A stretch of DNA of 30,227 nt from DATDRM01 sp035291705 (lineage in GTDB: Bacteria; Chloroflexota; Anaerolineae; Anaerolineales; UBA4823). The stretch covers positions 1-30,227 of the forward strand of contig DATDRM010000166.1 of the NCBI GenBank assembly GCA_035291705.1, written 5' to 3'. A program made the position numbers and the translations under genes. Shown here one piece after another: positions 1 to 7,487 of the stretch. A model generated the notes under the pieces. That model had not been told where the DNA came from. It did not search any database and saw only the letters and a program-made list of their open reading frames with translations. How positions within the stretch are numbered: the first letter of the stretch is position 1; every line of letters starts with the position of its first letter.

Positions 1-222
1 CAGCGTGGCGCGGGTGATGGTGAAAATATCGCGCCAGAAAAATGCGATCACGCCGACCAGGGTTGCGACCTGCACCAGCACGTCGAAGGCGAAAGCCTGG
101 GCAGGGGGAAAGTCCCATCCCAGTAAATAGGGGACGATCACCAGGTGACCGGAGCTGGATATAGGGATAAATTCGGTCATGCCCTGGACGATGCCGAGCA
201 GGATGGATTGGAAGATGGTCAT
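1..222 (-). CDS. uppP: Undecaprenyl-diphosphatase UppP/BacA, 5' part only
   Basis: Membrane enzyme that dephosphorylates undecaprenyl diphosphate so the lipid carrier can be reused in peptidoglycan and polysaccharide export. Only the first 74 codons are present; the gene runs off the left edge. The translation begins MTIFQSILLGIVQGMTEF and continues into PISSSGHLVI. This is the family's diagnostic N-terminal motif, with the catalytic-region Glu (TEF) and the SSSGH segment. The next hydrophobic stretch (VLVQVATLVGVIAFFW) is the expected following helix. The ATG at 222-220 overlaps the tgt stop codon in an ATGA, so the two genes are translationally coupled and co-transcribed. Nothing odd is visible in the part present. 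Family assignment is secure; completeness cannot be judged. Confidence 0.93.
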   Translation of the reverse strand, partial: MTIFQSILLGIVQGMTEFIPISSSGHLVIVPYLLGWDFPPAQAFAFDVLVQVATLVGVIAFFWRDIFTITRATL

Positions 223-1310
223 AATTTGGAAATTTCGTCAAATCTACCAGCTATGATCGCCTGGCGCATTTCGCGGGCCAGGTTCAGCAGGGTGTGCAGG
301 TTGTGGATGGACAACAAGGTAGCGGAGAGCATTTCCCTGGCGGAGATCAGGTGGCGGAGATAAGCGCGCGAGAAGTGCTGGCAGGTATAGCAGCCGCAGC
401 CGGGGTCGATCGGTTTCGCATCTTGCGCATAGGCAGCGTTCACCAGGTTGAGGCGAGCCCCGGATCGGGTGATGGCGGCATTATGGCGCGCCAGGCGCGT
501 CGGTAAGACGCAATCGAAGATATCCACGCCGCGCGCCACGCAGTTGACCAGGTCTTCAGGCGTGCCAACTCCCATCAGGTAGCGCGGTTTATCTTTTGGA
601 AGGATATCGTCGACAATTTCAAGCACAGCGTGCATCTCCTCCTTTGTCTCACCGACCGAGAGTCCGCCGATGGCGTGGCCCGGAAAGCCCAGGCCGGCGA
701 TAAAACCGGCCGATTGGGCGCGCAAGTCAGGCCAGACTCCGCCTTGAACGATGCCGAAGAGCGCCTGATCGGGGCGCGTCTTGCTTTGCAGGCAGCGCTC
801 GGCCCAGGCGTGCGTGCGGGACATGGCTAGCTCGCTATAAGCGCGCTCATCGGGCGGGGCGCACTCGTCGAAGGCCATGATGATATCCGCCCCCAGGTTT
901 TCCTGGATGGCGATGGATTTTTCAGGCGTGATCCGGTGGGTTGAACCATCGATGTGGCTTTTGAAAGTCACTCCATCGTCGTCTATCGCCCGGTTCTCGG
1001 CCAGGGAGAAGACCTGAAAGCCGCCCGAATCGGTCAGCAGGGGTCCCCACCAATCCATGAAGGGATGCAAACCGCCCAGCTCTGCCACCAGGGCGTCCCC
1101 CGGTCGTAAATACAGGTGGTAGGTGTTCGCCAAAACCAGGCTGGCGCCCAGGTCGGAGAGCTGCGACGGGGTCAAGGCCTTGACGGTGGCTTGGGTGCCA
1201 ACCGGGGCGAAAAGCGGTGTGAGCAGATCGCCGTGCGGGGTGTGAAAAACACCGGCCCGGGCGCGTCCCTGGCTGGCCTGGAGCTCGAAGCTGAACGGGG
1301 GGGCAGTCAC
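219..1310 (-). CDS. tgt: Queuine/preQ1 tRNA-ribosyltransferase
   Basis: Exchanges guanine-34 for preQ1 in tRNAs with GUN anticodons, a step of queuosine biosynthesis; cytosolic. The protein has 363 residues, close to the usual bacterial length. It shows the substrate-binding DSGGFQ (residues 94-99), GGLSVGE (215-221) and VDIFDCVLPTR (262-272), which carries the nucleophilic Asp266. The zinc site is C305, C307, C310 and H336, the same spacing as the E. coli enzyme. It is followed without a gap by uppP (ATGA overlap). Its start ATG at 1310 lies only 8 bases after a minus-strand TATAAT, and no good ribosome-binding sequence is visible, so the mRNA may be leaderless. No other queuosine genes are in the window. 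Confidence 0.97.
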   Translation of the reverse strand: MTAPPFSFELQASQGRARAGVFHTPHGDLLTPLFAPVGTQATVKALTPSQLSDLGASLVLANTYHLYLRPGDALVAELGGLHPFMDWWGPLLTDSGGFQVFSLAENRAIDDDGVTFKSHIDGSTHRITPEKSIAIQENLGADIIMAFDECAPPDERAYSELAMSRTHAWAERCLQSKTRPDQALFGIVQGGVWPDLRAQSAGFIAGLGFPGHAIGGLSVGETKEEMHAVLEIVDDILPKDKPRYLMGVGTPEDLVNCVARGVDIFDCVLPTRLARHNAAITRSGARLNLVNAAYAQDAKPIDPGCGCYTCQHFSRAYLRHLISAREMLSATLLSIHNLHTLLNLAREMRQAIIAGRFDEISKL

Positions 1311-1315
1311 AGCGG

Positions 1316-1345
1316 TTGATTATACCCTTTTTCCAATGATATAAT
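1316..1345 (+). promoter_or_regulatory. Sigma70-type promoter of the aminotransferase unit
   Basis: TTGATT (1316-1321), an 18-base spacer and a perfect TATAAT (1340-1345), upstream of the aminotransferase. The leader of about 50 bases carries a strong Shine-Dalgarno, AAGGAGGT (1389-1396), seven bases before the ATG at 1404. It likely drives the whole 1404-6746 unit, because no gap inside that unit is large enough for another obvious promoter. Confidence 0.6.
1319..1324 (-). promoter_or_regulatory. -10 box of tgt-uppP (candidate)
   Basis: Minus-strand TATAAT whose last T is 8 bases before the tgt ATG, which would put the transcription start on or beside the start codon. No convincing -35 hexamer was found. 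It lies inside the same short interval as the plus-strand promoter, so the two transcription starts diverge closely. Confidence 0.45.
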
Positions 1346-1403
1346 CTCCAACACCAAACCAAAACTTCATAACCATTTACTTACTTCGAAGGAGGTTAAA
1401 TTT

Positions 1404-2744
1404 ATGGAACCACCGATGCATTTACCCGGCCCCAAGGCAAAAGCCATTATCGAGCGTGATCAAGTGGTGATCTCCCCCTCATATCCACGCGGCTCTCCCT
1501 TTGTAATGGATCACGGTAAAGGCACGGAGATCTGGGATGTGGACGGGAACCGCTTCCTGGATTTTGCGGCAGGGATCGCAGTGACTTCGACAGGTCACAG
1601 CCATCCGCAGGTCGTGCGGGCTATCCAGGAGCAGGCAGAAAAATTTATCCACATTTCGGCTGATTATTACCATCCCAAGTGGGTCGAATTGGGTGAGAAG
1701 CTGGATCTGATCGCCCCCTTTGAGGAAGATGCCGTCTCCTTTATGACCAATTCTGGCACCGAAAGCGTCGAGGCGGCGATCAAACTGGCGCGTTATCACA
1801 ATGGTTGCACCCAATTCATCGGATTCCTGGGGGCCTTCCATGGACGCACCTTTGGTTCACTGGCGTTTACGGCCAGCAAGCCGGTCTACCACGAAGGTTT
1901 TTATCCATTGATGAATGGGGTCGTGCACATCCCTTTCCCCAACCCTTACCGCCCGGTGCTGCAATCGAAACCCGGAGAGGATTATGGGGAAACCGTCGTG
2001 CGCTATATCGAAGAACAAATCCTCGGTAAACTCCTGCCCCATGAGGATGTCGCCGCGGTGCTGGTCGAGCCGATCCAGGGCGAAGGCGGGTACATCGTGC
2101 CGGCGACGGGCTTCTTCCCGGCTTTGCGGAAGTTCTGTGATCGTTATGATATCTTGCTGATCGTCGACGAAGTCCAATCCGGAATGGGGCGCACGGGAAA
2201 GTGGTGGGCCATCGAACATTTCGGAGTCGAACCGGATGTCGTTTGCGTTGGCAAGGGGATCGCTTCCGGGGTGCCTTTGGGCGCCATCATCGCCCGTAAA
2301 AGCGTTGTCACCTGGCCTTATGGTTCTCACGGGAATACCTATGGAGGCAATCCCATCGCCTGTGCAGCCGGCCTGGCGACGATCGAGTTGATCGAACAGG
2401 AATATATGCAGAATGCGGCTGATGTCGGCCAATATACCCTGGATGCCCTGGCAGAGATCATGGTCAGGCATCCCAGCATTGGCGACGTGCGCGGGATCGG
2501 CCTGATGATCGGCGTCGAGTTTGTCAAAGACCGGGAAACGAAGGTGGCGGATCATGACCTTCGTGACCGGGTGGTCGATCTGGCTTTTGAGCGCGGTTTG
2601 CTTACCCTGGGGTGCGGCAGGAGCACGGTGCGCATCGCTCCCCCATTGAGTATTACGCGCAGCGAAATGGACGAGGGGCTGGTAATCCTTGAAGAAGCGA
2701 TCACGATCGCAGAGCGAGAGATGATGGTAGCTTATGCTGCCTGA
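1404..2744 (+). CDS. Class III PLP aminotransferase (acetylornithine/4-aminobutyrate family)
   Basis: PLP-dependent omega-aminotransferase of fold type I, cytosolic. Length is 446 residues, usual for the class. Visible features are DVDGNRFLDFAAGIAV near residue 46, the phosphate-binding NSGTE (116-120), the Asp of the DEVQSG motif (255-260) that contacts the PLP ring nitrogen, and the Schiff-base Lys284 in VGKGIASG. The opening GPKAKAIIERD and the DYYHPKW region recall the archaeal-type branch annotated as acetylornithine or 4-aminobutyrate aminotransferase. That branch also contains amino-acid racemases, so the substrate is left open. No arg or gab genes are nearby to settle it. The ATG is fixed by a strong ribosome-binding site. 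The last 11 bases overlap the histidine kinase gene. Confidence 0.9.
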   Translation: MEPPMHLPGPKAKAIIERDQVVISPSYPRGSPFVMDHGKGTEIWDVDGNRFLDFAAGIAVTSTGHSHPQVVRAIQEQAEKFIHISADYYHPKWVELGEKLDLIAPFEEDAVSFMTNSGTESVEAAIKLARYHNGCTQFIGFLGAFHGRTFGSLAFTASKPVYHEGFYPLMNGVVHIPFPNPYRPVLQSKPGEDYGETVVRYIEEQILGKLLPHEDVAAVLVEPIQGEGGYIVPATGFFPALRKFCDRYDILLIVDEVQSGMGRTGKWWAIEHFGVEPDVVCVGKGIASGVPLGAIIARKSVVTWPYGSHGNTYGGNPIACAAGLATIELIEQEYMQNAADVGQYTLDALAEIMVRHPSIGDVRGIGLMIGVEFVKDRETKVADHDLRDRVVDLAFERGLLTLGCGRSTVRIAPPLSITRSEMDEGLVILEEAITIAEREMMVAYAA

Positions 2745-4284
2745 TTTCCGCGTCCGCCAGCGTGACTATTTGCTAGAGATCGGGCGAGCGATCACCCAGG
2801 AATTAAACCTGGATGAGGTTTTAGCGCGCATCTTGAACATCTCCGCAGAGATGCTGGCAGGACAGGCGGGATTAATCGCTTTACGTGGTGAAGAGGGGGG
2901 ATGGACCGTAGCAACGTCTCACGGCATCCCCCCCGCCTTCCTCAATTATCTCGACCCTCTGCTCGGGTCGATCCCCGATCATGACGACCCGGCTCAATTC
3001 GAACTGCCGGAGATCAATTCGCTTCTCCAGCAAGTGACACGCATTGCCAGCCTGGGTTTACTGGGGGGAGTGGGATTGCCGCTGATCGTGCACAGCCAGG
3101 TGATCGGCATGATTTTTATTTTTCGCAATTATTCTGCCAGGTTTTCAGCGAACGATGAGGCTTTACTGCAAAGCTTTGCCAACCAGGCGGCGATCGCCGT
3201 CCGAAATGCCCAGCTGTACACCGAAATCCGGCGCGAAAAACAGCGTCTGGATACGTTGCTTGACTCGGCTGCTGACGGCATCTTGATCTTGACTCCCGAC
3301 CACCGCGTCGAGCGGTGCAATCCCGCTTTTGCACGTTTATGGGGCAAGCCGGTCAGCCAGATCCTGGGGGAGTCTCACGCCGATATCATCCGCTGGGCAG
3401 ACCTGGAAACCGGGCTAACTTTGGAGCAGGCTGAAGCCGGTGGGTGGCCGCTCACACCGAATGCCACGCTTTATGTAGAGGGGGACCTGGAGCGCCCAGC
3501 GCTGCCACCCCTGCCGATCGGCATTACCTACGCGCCTCTCTTGGCGCAGGGCGGCCTGTTGATCAATATCGTCGCCACCGTGCGCGATATCTCCCGCTTC
3601 CGCGAAGCGGATGAATTGAAGAGCACCTTTATCTCTGTGATCAGTCATGAATTAAAAACTCCCGTGGCTCTGATTAAAGGCTACGTTGGCACCCTGCGCC
3701 GGGAGGATGCGACCTGGGATCGAAATGTTGTCCAGGACAGCCTGGCGGTAATCGAAGAAGAGGCTGACCGCCTGACAGAGTTGATCGAAAACCTGCTGGA
3801 TGCCACCCGCTTGCAGAGCGGGACTCTGTCACTGAACCGGTCCGATGTGGCCTTGGAAAAAACGGCAGAACGGATTGCGGCCCGCTTTCGCACGCAGGTC
3901 ACGCGCCACCAGATTATCGTAGATTTTCCCCCGAATTTCCCGGTGATCCTGGGCGACGAGAACCGCTTAGAGCAGGTATTCTATAATTTACTCTCGAACG
4001 CCACCAAGTATTCGCCGCAAGGTGGGGAGATCCGCATAACAGGACAGGTAAGACCTGAACAGGTGATCCTGTGCGTCAGTGATCAGGGCCCAGGGATCGC
4101 TGCACAGGATATCCCGCACGTCTTCGACCGCTTCTACCGCGCCTCGGATGCCAGCCGGACGACCAAAGGCGCCGGCCTGGGCCTCTTTCTGGCGCGAGCG
4201 GTCATTGAAGCGCATGGAGGTCGAGTTTGGGTGGACCCTAAACCAGGTCATGGCGCACGGATTTGCTTTTCAATCCCGCGCTAA
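2734..4284 (+). CDS. Soluble GAF-PAS sensor histidine kinase
   Basis: Autophosphorylating sensor kinase of 516 residues with no membrane segment, so it should sense an internal or diffusible signal. Order of domains: GAF (about 20-160), PAS (about 168-285, beginning LDSAADGILIL), HisKA with the H box SHELKTP (phospho-acceptor His305), and HATPase with N box NLLSNATKYS, G1 box DQGPGIA and G2 box GAGLGLFLA. All catalytic boxes are intact. It starts inside the aminotransferase gene (11-base overlap), so translation is coupled. No response regulator gene lies anywhere in the window, making it an orphan kinase. Whether its signal concerns the aminotransferase substrate is a guess from location only. 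Confidence 0.95.
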   Translation: MLPDFRVRQRDYLLEIGRAITQELNLDEVLARILNISAEMLAGQAGLIALRGEEGGWTVATSHGIPPAFLNYLDPLLGSIPDHDDPAQFELPEINSLLQQVTRIASLGLLGGVGLPLIVHSQVIGMIFIFRNYSARFSANDEALLQSFANQAAIAVRNAQLYTEIRREKQRLDTLLDSAADGILILTPDHRVERCNPAFARLWGKPVSQILGESHADIIRWADLETGLTLEQAEAGGWPLTPNATLYVEGDLERPALPPLPIGITYAPLLAQGGLLINIVATVRDISRFREADELKSTFISVISHELKTPVALIKGYVGTLRREDATWDRNVVQDSLAVIEEEADRLTELIENLLDATRLQSGTLSLNRSDVALEKTAERIAARFRTQVTRHQIIVDFPPNFPVILGDENRLEQVFYNLLSNATKYSPQGGEIRITGQVRPEQVILCVSDQGPGIAAQDIPHVFDRFYRASDASRTTKGAGLGLFLARAVIEAHGGRVWVDPKPGHGARICFSIPR

Positions 4285-4305
4285 AAATCTTAATTGGAGA
4301 AACGA

Positions 4306-5658
4306 ATGCCGAGAACACGGATAAATTGTCCAAACTGCCGCCAGCCGATCATGGCCGACGTGCAGCAACTCTTCGATGTGAATAAGGATGGGTCGGCCAA
4401 AGCGAATCTTCTTTCAGGGATGGTTAATTTTGTGCAATGCCCGAATTGTGGTTACCAGGGTAACCTGGCGACGCCGATCGTGTATCACGATCCAGAAAAA
4501 GAGATGCTGCTCACCTTCGTGCCGCCTGAACTCGGGTTACCGCACGCTGAGCAAGAACGCATGCTGGGCGCCATGATCAACCAGGTTGTCAACAATCTGG
4601 CGCCGGAACAGAGAAAGGGCTACCTGCTGCGTCCCCAGGCCCAACTCACCATGCAGGGCCTGGTGGAGCGAATCCTGGAAGCAGATGGCATCACGCGTGA
4701 GATGATCCAGGCTCAACAACAGCGTTTAAATCTCCTCCAGCGCCTGTTAACTGTGAAAGACGGAGAGACGCGCAAGGAGATCATCAAACAAGAAGAGAAG
4801 TTAGTGGACGCCGACCTGTTCAGCTTGCTCAGCCGGCTGCATGAAGCGGCAGCGGGGAGCGGCGACCAGCCAGCCGCTGCCCAGCTTGAAGAATTGCAGG
4901 CGACCCTGATCGAAACCACAGATTTTGGGCGCCAGGTCAAGCAACAGGCGGAGGAAGTCCAGGCCGCGGTGATGTCTCTCCAGGAGGCCGGCCGGGAGTT
5001 GACGCGTGAGAAACTGCTGGATATCGTTGTGGCAGCTCCCAGCGACCTGCGCTTAAGCGCCCTGGTCAGCCTGGCTCGCCCAGGTATGGATTACCCGTTT
5101 TTTCAATTGCTCAGCGAGCGAATCGAAAAATCGAGTGATCCGGAAAAGGAGCGGTTAACCAAACTGCGCGAGCGCCTGCTGGAACTAACCCGTCAGGTTG
5201 ACGCCCAACTCGAAGCCAGGACGTCCCAGGCACACGAGATGCTCAATCAATTGATGGCCGCGCCGGATCCTGCCAAAGCAACCAGCGACAATTTACCTCA
5301 GATCGATGATTTCTTCGTGCAAGTCCTCAACGCCGAACTTCAAGCGGTTCGTAAGACAGGGGATCTGGAGAAAATAGGCAAGTTGCAGGCGATCGCCGCT
5401 GTTCTGCAGCAGGCGAGCGCCCCACCTCCGGAGATCGCCTTGATCGAGGAGCTTCTGGATGCACCAGACGATCAGGCTCGCCGGCGCCTGCTGGAAGAGA
5501 AGCGCGAGCAGATCACGCCGGAATTCTTACAAATGCTGTCCGGCCTGGTGACTCAAGTGATGGAATCAAACCAGGAGGCTGAGTTTATCGAGCGGTTTAA
5601 AGCAGTAAACCGGCTCGTCCTGCGTTTTTCGATGGAAACTAACCTGCGAGGCGGATAA
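4306..5658 (+). CDS. CpXC-domain protein with long helical C-terminal region
   Basis: Protein of 450 residues. Residues 1-75 form a zinc-ribbon-like CpXC domain with two Cys pairs (C8/C11 in CPNC and C45/C48 in CPNC), followed by the typical segment in which the peptide binds no known catalytic motif. From about residue 85 to the end the chain is Glu/Gln/Leu/Ala-rich and strongly helical, with probable coiled coils (for example around 125-230), and has no membrane segment. I know of no established function for the family. The start is the ATG at 4306: GGAGA (4296-4300) precedes it by five bases, whereas an in-frame TTG at 4294 lies upstream of that site. It sits 21 bases after the histidine kinase and 2 bases before wecB, clearly in the same unit. 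Confidence 0.82.
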   Translation: MPRTRINCPNCRQPIMADVQQLFDVNKDGSAKANLLSGMVNFVQCPNCGYQGNLATPIVYHDPEKEMLLTFVPPELGLPHAEQERMLGAMINQVVNNLAPEQRKGYLLRPQAQLTMQGLVERILEADGITREMIQAQQQRLNLLQRLLTVKDGETRKEIIKQEEKLVDADLFSLLSRLHEAAAGSGDQPAAAQLEELQATLIETTDFGRQVKQQAEEVQAAVMSLQEAGRELTREKLLDIVVAAPSDLRLSALVSLARPGMDYPFFQLLSERIEKSSDPEKERLTKLRERLLELTRQVDAQLEARTSQAHEMLNQLMAAPDPAKATSDNLPQIDDFFVQVLNAELQAVRKTGDLEKIGKLQAIAAVLQQASAPPPEIALIEELLDAPDDQARRRLLEEKREQITPEFLQMLSGLVTQVMESNQEAEFIERFKAVNRLVLRFSMETNLRGG

Positions 5659-5660
5659 AA

Positions 5661-6746
5661 TTGAGGATCATGCCTGTGGTTGGGGCGCGGCCGAACTTTA
5701 TGAAGGTCGCTCCCATCATGCGGGAAATGGCCCGCTATCCGGACGCTTTCGAACAAAGGCTGGTTCATACCGGACAGCATTATGATCCCTTGATGTCCGC
5801 AGTTTTTTTTGAAGAGCTGGAAATCCCCCGGCCGGACGTCAACCTGGAGGTTGGCTCAGGAAGCCATTCCTGGCAGACGGCCCAGGTGATGTTGCGCTTC
5901 GAGCCGGTCCTGTCGCAATACCAACCGGATTGGGTGATCGTAGTTGGCGACGTAAACTCAACCCTGGCTTGCAGCCTGGTATGCAGCAAGGTGGGAGTGC
6001 GCGTGGCGCATGTCGAAGCTGGCCTACGGTCCTTTGACCGGAGTATGCCAGAGGAGATCAACCGCCTGCTCACTGACCAGATCGCCGATCTGCTCTTCAC
6101 ACCTTCTCAGGATGGGAACCAGAATCTCTCTAACGAAGGAATTGCGGCTGAAAAGATCCATTTCGTGGGGAACGTGATGATCGACACCCTGGTGTATCTA
6201 TTACCGAAGGCACAAGCCCGCTGGCCGGGGCTGGAAGCACGCTTCAACCTCCAAAATTATATCCTGGTTACTTTACACCGTCCTTCGAACGTTGACAGCG
6301 CGGATACGCTGGCTGAAATTATAAGCGCCCTGGGAGAGATAAGCCGCCAGGTCACAGTCCTGTTCCCGGTGCACCCGCGCACGCGACAGCGCATCAGGGA
6401 ATTTAATTTAGATGCATCAGCCGGCAACGTGTGCTTGCTCGATCCGGTTGGCTACCTCGATTTCCTGGCTTTGGAGGCGCATGCCGATCTGGTGTTGACC
6501 GATTCGGGCGGCGTCCAGGAGGAGACGACCTATCTCGGAGTGCCGTGCCTGACTGCCAGGCGGAACACCGAGCGACCGGTGACCATATCTGCTGGCACCA
6601 ACCAGCTGGTGGAGAGCAACTCGCTGTCTCTGCTCTCAGCCATGCGCGCCAGGCTGGCGGCTGGTAACGGAATGCGAAATATCCCCCCATTCTGGGATGG
6701 GCATGCCGCTGAAAGGATCATAGAAGTATTCAGGAGCTGCTCATAA
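5661..6746 (+). CDS. wecB: Non-hydrolysing UDP-N-acetylglucosamine 2-epimerase
   Basis: Interconverts UDP-GlcNAc and UDP-ManNAc for surface polysaccharides; cytosolic, GT-B fold. Length is 361 residues, as expected. Catalytic-site residues align with the E. coli enzyme: Asp97 in GDVNST, Glu119 in HVEAGLR, Glu131 in PEEINR and His206 in TLHRPSN. The nucleotide-binding stretch LTDSGGVQEE and the TERPVT segment are also present. I chose the TTG at 5661 because it gives the family's usual beginning (MRIMPVVGARPNF); the ATG at 5670 would cut the first beta strand. It is the last gene of the 1404-6746 unit and is followed by an intrinsic terminator. Its stop overlaps the 3' end of the convergent esterase gene by 6 bases. 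Confidence 0.95.
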   Translation: MRIMPVVGARPNFMKVAPIMREMARYPDAFEQRLVHTGQHYDPLMSAVFFEELEIPRPDVNLEVGSGSHSWQTAQVMLRFEPVLSQYQPDWVIVVGDVNSTLACSLVCSKVGVRVAHVEAGLRSFDRSMPEEINRLLTDQIADLLFTPSQDGNQNLSNEGIAAEKIHFVGNVMIDTLVYLLPKAQARWPGLEARFNLQNYILVTLHRPSNVDSADTLAEIISALGEISRQVTVLFPVHPRTRQRIREFNLDASAGNVCLLDPVGYLDFLALEAHADLVLTDSGGVQEETTYLGVPCLTARRNTERPVTISAGTNQLVESNSLSLLSAMRARLAAGNGMRNIPPFWDGHAAERIIEVFRSCS

Positions 6747-7478
6747 ATCCAATTGCCCTAGAAAATAGGGCATTTGTTTTCTCCACCACGGCCAATCGTG
6801 GTTGACATCCTGTCCCCATAGATCTATCCAACAGGGTACCCCCTTCTCTTCCAGGATCAGTTTTAAAGCGTGCGCATCTGTCAGCATCTCGTCTTCCCAA
6901 GCCCCCTGTCCAGCGCAGACGATAATCTGGCTGTTCCGGTATTGTTCTAAGTACCACTCGTCGGTGAGGTCCGGTAGGTACGCCAGGGGACTGTTGAAGT
7001 ATACGTTCTCATCCATATAGCCCCCGATAAACATATTCAAACGAAAAATACCGCTCAAAGAGATCACGCTATCGAAGATGTCCGGATGGCGGAAGAAAAA
7101 ATTCACCGCGTGGTAACCCCCCATGCTGCAGCCTGTGGCCAGGAATTTCAGCGCGGCTGGAGAACGCTCCCGGATGAACGGCACCACTTCTTCCATGACA
7201 TATTGGTCGTACTGGTTGTGTCTCCTGACCCGGTCAGCCGGGTGAGCATTCCAGTTTGCCCAGGATTGATCGTCGATACTGTCCAGGGTGAACAATTGGA
7301 GCTTGCCTTCGGCGATAAAGGCGCTGCAGGCGCCCACCATACTGTAATCCTCGTATTGGTAGAACCTACCACCCTGGGTGGGGAATACGATCACCGGTTT
7401 CCCCGCATGACCATAGATTTTAAATTCCATATCCTGGCTTAGGGCAGTGCTCCATAACCGGTGATATTCGATATTCAT
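6741..7478 (-). CDS. Esterase-family alpha/beta hydrolase
   Basis: Serine hydrolase of the EstA/esterase-D-like family (245 residues), with no signal peptide, so probably cytosolic. The nucleophile elbow is GCSMGG with Ser118. The probable catalytic His227 is in the C-terminal NHDWPWW, with an acidic residue around 195-201 likely completing the triad. The substrate cannot be read from the sequence. It is the last gene of a three-gene run (FHA regulator, ATP-grasp, esterase), 9 bases after the ATP-grasp stop. Close pairing with an ATP-grasp ligase suggests that one enzyme makes and the other trims or transfers an acyl or peptide-like product, which is inference. Its 3' end contains the wecB terminator hairpin on the other strand. 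Confidence 0.85.
   Translation of the reverse strand: MNIEYHRLWSTALSQDMEFKIYGHAGKPVIVFPTQGGRFYQYEDYSMVGACSAFIAEGKLQLFTLDSIDDQSWANWNAHPADRVRRHNQYDQYVMEEVVPFIRERSPAALKFLATGCSMGGYHAVNFFFRHPDIFDSVISLSGIFRLNMFIGGYMDENVYFNSPLAYLPDLTDEWYLEQYRNSQIIVCAGQGAWEDEMLTDAHALKLILEEKGVPCWIDLWGQDVNHDWPWWRKQMPYFLGQLDL
6754..6780 (+). terminator. Intrinsic terminator after wecB
   Basis: TGCCCTA (6754-6760), loop GAAAA and TAGGGCA (6766-6772) form a perfect 7-pair stem, followed by a T-rich run (TTTGTTTT). It begins 8 bases after the wecB stop. It lies inside the last codons of the opposite-strand esterase gene, so the same bases both encode protein and terminate the plus-strand transcript. Confidence 0.75.
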
Positions 7479-7487
7479 TTTCGGGAC

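Noticed and set aside
922..1362. A 146-codon minus-strand frame starting upstream of tgt
   Set aside because: It overlaps the N-terminal part of tgt in another frame and crosses the promoter region; the Arg/Pro-rich translation is a shadow.
1857..2555. A 232-codon open frame antisense to the aminotransferase gene
   Set aside because: It lies wholly inside a clearly conserved gene, shows no recognisable domain or ribosome-binding site, and long antisense frames are expected in GC-rich codons.
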